In this document: positions 62,065 to 64,000 of the stretch, one piece after another
Layout: each line of letters begins with the position of its first letter
Position numbering within the stretch: position 1 is the stretch's first letter
NCBI RefSeq assembly: GCF_039503195.1
Contig: NZ_JBCJKP010000001.1
Location: forward strand, 7,130,001 to 7,194,000
DNA from: Streptomyces mirabilis
Lineage (GTDB): Bacteria; Actinomycetota; Actinomycetes; Streptomycetales; Streptomycetaceae
DNA: 64,000 nt
Reading direction: 5' to 3'
The notes under the pieces: model-generated
Told to the model about the DNA's origin: nothing
The model's input: the letters and a program-made list of their open reading frames with translations, nothing else
The model's database searches: none
Program-made: the position numbers and the translations under genes

Positions 62065-62635
62065 TGAGCACCCTTTCGAGCAAAGTCACGTCTGGCTGGC
62101 CGCCGGCGTTCTCGTCGCCGCCGGGCTGATGGATGGCGACCAGGCCCGCCTCCGCCAAGTCGGCGACGAGAATCCTGGCCACACCGAGAGGGATCGTCAG
62201 CAGCGCCGAGATTTCGGCCACCGACTTGATCTCCCGGCAGAGGTTGCAGATCCGCTGATGCTCGGGCAACTGGCCCTGCATCTGGTGCGGTTGTGCGGTG
62301 GTGTGCACCAGCGCCTCGATGGCGAGCTGGTAGCGGGGCCTGGTGCGGCCGCCCGTCATCGCGTACGGGCGCACCAGAGGATTGTTCGACGATCCCGCGG
62401 GCGCCGCCTCGGGGGTGCGTCGCTGAGGCTGCACAGGCTGAATGCGCGGCGCCGGCGGCTGGTCGTACGGCGAGGGGCCGGGGCCCTGCGGCGCGTACGG
62501 CTGCTGGCGGCGGTGGCTTGGCGCGGAGGGGAAGTTGTATCGGTTCGGGTTCTGTGAACCGTCGCCCTGGCCCTGCCCCTGGCCGGGGCCGTACGACCAG
62601 TTGCCCGAAGACGAACCGCCTGGGGGTGTTGCCAC
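62045..62635 (-). CDS. cvnC: Conservon protein CvnC (DUF742)
   Basis: 196 residues from GTG 62635. The first 90 residues are Gly/Gln/Pro-rich and unordered. The DUF742 domain begins at VRPYAMTGGRTRPRYQLAIE and has winged-helix character (EHQRICNLCREIKSVAEISA, LLTIPLGVARILVADLAEAG). It links the kinase-like CvnA and the GTPase. A 94-base gap precedes it. Confidence 0.94.
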   Translation of the reverse strand: MATPPGGSSSGNWSYGPGQGQGQGDGSQNPNRYNFPSAPSHRRQQPYAPQGPGPSPYDQPPAPRIQPVQPQRRTPEAAPAGSSNNPLVRPYAMTGGRTRPRYQLAIEALVHTTAQPHQMQGQLPEHQRICNLCREIKSVAEISALLTIPLGVARILVADLAEAGLVAIHQPGGDENAGGQPDVTLLERVLSGLRKL

Positions 62636-62729
62636 TTTCTCCTCCTCCGACTGTGCCGGGCACCCATCACTGTGGGACCGCGTCCCGAAACCTTACGGCC
62701 CCGGGACGCCAAGACGCACGGTCTGTCTG

Positions 62730-63143
62730 TTAGTTGAGAAGGCTCCCTTGGAGCTCCGCTCGAAGATCCGGGGTCAGAACCGTACCGGCACGGTCCACCA
62801 GAAGGGCCATCTCGTACCCGATGAGACCGATGTCCGCTTCGGGATGTGCAAGGACCGCGAGCGAGGAACCATCAGAAATGGACATGAGGAAGAGGAATCC
62901 TCGCTCCATCTCCACAACTGTCTGGTTCACGCCGCCGCCTTCGAAGATGCGGGACGCGCCCGCGGTCAACGAGGTCAGCCCGGACGCGACGGCCGCGAGC
63001 TGGTCGGCGCGGTCACGGGGAAAGCCTTCGGACATCGCCAGAAGGAGTCCGTCGGCGGAGACCACCACCGTGTGGGACACCCCGGGGGTGTTGTCCACGA
63101 AGTTGGTGATCAACCAGTTGAGGTTCTGCGCCGCCTGGCTCAT
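62730..63143 (-). CDS. cvnB: Conservon protein CvnB (roadblock/LC7)
   Basis: 137 residues from ATG 63143 (MSQAAQNLNWLITNFVDNTP). The full length is a roadblock/LC7 domain: VVVSADGLLLAMSEGFPRDR, AVLAHPEADIGLIGYEMALL. It acts as a GTPase-interacting adaptor, probably the MglB-like partner of CvnD. It starts 10 bases after the cvnA stop and is surely co-transcribed. Confidence 0.95.
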   Translation of the reverse strand: MSQAAQNLNWLITNFVDNTPGVSHTVVVSADGLLLAMSEGFPRDRADQLAAVASGLTSLTAGASRIFEGGGVNQTVVEMERGFLFLMSISDGSSLAVLAHPEADIGLIGYEMALLVDRAGTVLTPDLRAELQGSLLN

Positions 63144-63153
63144 CGGGCTCACA

Positions 63154-64000
63154 CTAACGCTCCTGGTTGTAGGTGCTGTCAGGACCGAAGCCCTGGCCGT
63201 TCGTGTCACTACCTGCATTGCGTCCCTGCTGGACGCCGCGGCGCAGGTTGCTCAGCCTGCCCCGGATGTCCTCGGGAGCGCGGGAGACCTGGGGGCCGCC
63301 CTGTGGGGTCGTTTCCGCGGTTCCCTCGACCAGATTGGCCTTGGGCACCCGCCGGGGAAGACCGGACGAGGTGACCCCGCCCGCCTTGGGCTTCTTGAGC
63401 TGCTCGGCGCGCTGCCAGCGGTTGTCGTTGGACGTACGCCAGTCGCCGTCGCCGTTGCTCCCGGTGGCCGCAGGCGGTGCCTGAACCCCCTGGGTGCCAT
63501 GGTCCACGGGCCGCTGGCCGTTGGTGCCGCTCGCGGTGGATCCGCGGCGCGGCAGCCCTGCGTCGGTCAGCGCATGGGGGGCGGAGGAGGTCGGTCCCGG
63601 ACGGCTGAAGCCTACGCGGTCCTGCTCACCCACGTCAGCGGCCTGCGAAGATTCCGCCTCGGGAGCGTACTCGGACGGGTAGCCGTTCCGGTACGAGTCC
63701 TGCTGCGGCCAGTCGTCCTGGTAGGACGGCTCGTCGAAGGTCGGGAAGGTGTCCGAAGCGGAACTCCGGGCTCCCGTGTGCTCCTCCTGGACCGGCTCCG
63801 CGTACGCGGGTTCCGGGTAGCCGCCGTTCGACGGGAAGTACGTCTCGTCGTACGTCCCCTGCTGCGGTTCCTCGTACCCCGTCTGCTGGTCGTACGAGGC
63901 CTGCTGCTCCTCGAAGGCACCCTGGCCGTTGTCGTACCCGGGCTGCCCGTTCCCGTAGGAGGCCTGAGCGTCGTCGTACGCGGGCTGGGGGGCCTCGAAG
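63154..64000 (-). CDS. cvnA: Conservon sensor kinase-like CvnA (C-terminal part)
   Basis: The frame enters the window at 64000 and ends at 63154; about 282 residues are seen. It is the low-complexity C-terminal tail of CvnA: Tyr/Gln/Gly/Asp/Glu-rich (for example YDNGQGAFEEQQASYDQQTG), followed by a basic end (GLPRRVPKANLVEG). That GLPxRxPxxNLV sequence is a standard tail of the nitrate/sulfonate-sensing kinase-like proteins that head conservons. The sensor, HAMP and ATPase domains lie beyond the window. It is the first gene of the cvnABCD operon. Confidence 0.88.
   Translation of the reverse strand, partial: FEAPQPAYDDAQASYGNGQPGYDNGQGAFEEQQASYDQQTGYEEPQQGTYDETYFPSNGGYPEPAYAEPVQEEHTGARSSASDTFPTFDEPSYQDDWPQQDSYRNGYPSEYAPEAESSQAADVGEQDRVGFSRPGPTSSAPHALTDAGLPRRGSTASGTNGQRPVDHGTQGVQAPPAATGSNGDGDWRTSNDNRWQRAEQLKKPKAGGVTSSGLPRRVPKANLVEGTAETTPQGGPQVSRAPEDIRGRLSNLRRGVQQGRNAGSDTNGQGFGPDSTYNQER

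Overview
The window is chromosomal DNA of a Streptomyces or very close relative. The supporting signs are very high G+C with strong GC bias at third codon positions, frequent GTG starts, Streptomyces-type regulators (a LuxR-type LAL protein, MocR, PucR), secreted glycoside hydrolases, an AccB/AccE acyl-CoA carboxylase pair, and a conservon (CvnA-D) at the right edge. From memory, the gene order resembles the S. coelicolor core region around ilvBNC-serA, putB-pruA, leuB-ilvE, cimA, accB-accE and conservon 1. No tRNA, rRNA, CRISPR array or intact insertion sequence was seen.

Layout. 1-492: 3' end of a 2-hydroxyacid dehydrogenase. 0.87-3.9 kb: membrane PAS-GGDEF-EAL protein with a degenerate EAL domain. 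3.9-9.7 kb: the ilvB-ilvN-ilvC-serA block, led by a 13-residue attenuation peptide ([13 protein letters not shown]) and an intrinsic terminator. 9.7-20.9 kb: regulators and transporters (LAL regulator, repeat-rich gap, MFS plus frameshifted TetR, MFS plus MocR, YcaQ-like protein, PucR). 21.1-23.7 kb: proline catabolism (putB-pruA). 23.8-29.2 kb: decayed alpha/beta hydrolase, small DUF5988-like gene, frameshifted secreted GH97, LysR/MFS pair. 29.2-33.8 kb: possible structured RNA with a 42-aa gene, Tat lipoprotein phosphatase, leuB and ilvE. 33.9-43.4 kb: unrecognised membrane protein, KamA-like radical SAM enzyme, NCS1 permease, fused urease gamma-beta plus alpha subunits with no accessory genes nearby, agmatine deiminase, TetR and an MHS transporter. 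43.4-45.3 kb: cimA behind a second leader peptide (MIIGSRRAGPQ) and terminator. 45.7-50.8 kb: divergent secreted GH30 and GH3 enzymes. 51-54 kb: Gly-rich membrane protein, truncated ABC permease, DUF4180 protein, methyltransferase. 54.3-58.3 kb: ABC exporter with a two-component system. 58.4-61.3 kb: YceI protein, then accB-accE behind a long structured leader. 61.5-64 kb: conservon cvnD-C-B-A on the minus strand, cvnA incomplete.

How the genes work together. ilvB, ilvN, ilvC, ilvE, leuB and cimA supply most branched-chain amino acid steps, and cimA opens the pyruvate/citramalate route to isoleucine. The ilvB and cimA leaders share a layout: a short peptide with branched-chain codons, about 54 nt, then a similar CCYCTCG-type terminator. 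A GCGCG-containing stretch in each peptide is complementary to a segment just before the terminator, which suggests related Ile/Leu/Val attenuators. putB-pruA with PucR form a proline-to-glutamate module. The NCS1-urease-like-AguA-TetR-MHS stretch looks like a nitrogen-scavenging module whose substrate is unclear.

Three genes are broken: TetR at 15.0 kb, GH97 at 24.7 kb and the hydrolase at 23.8 kb. The first two are each explained by one missing base in a 5-base C/G run, so assembly error must be excluded before calling them pseudogenes.
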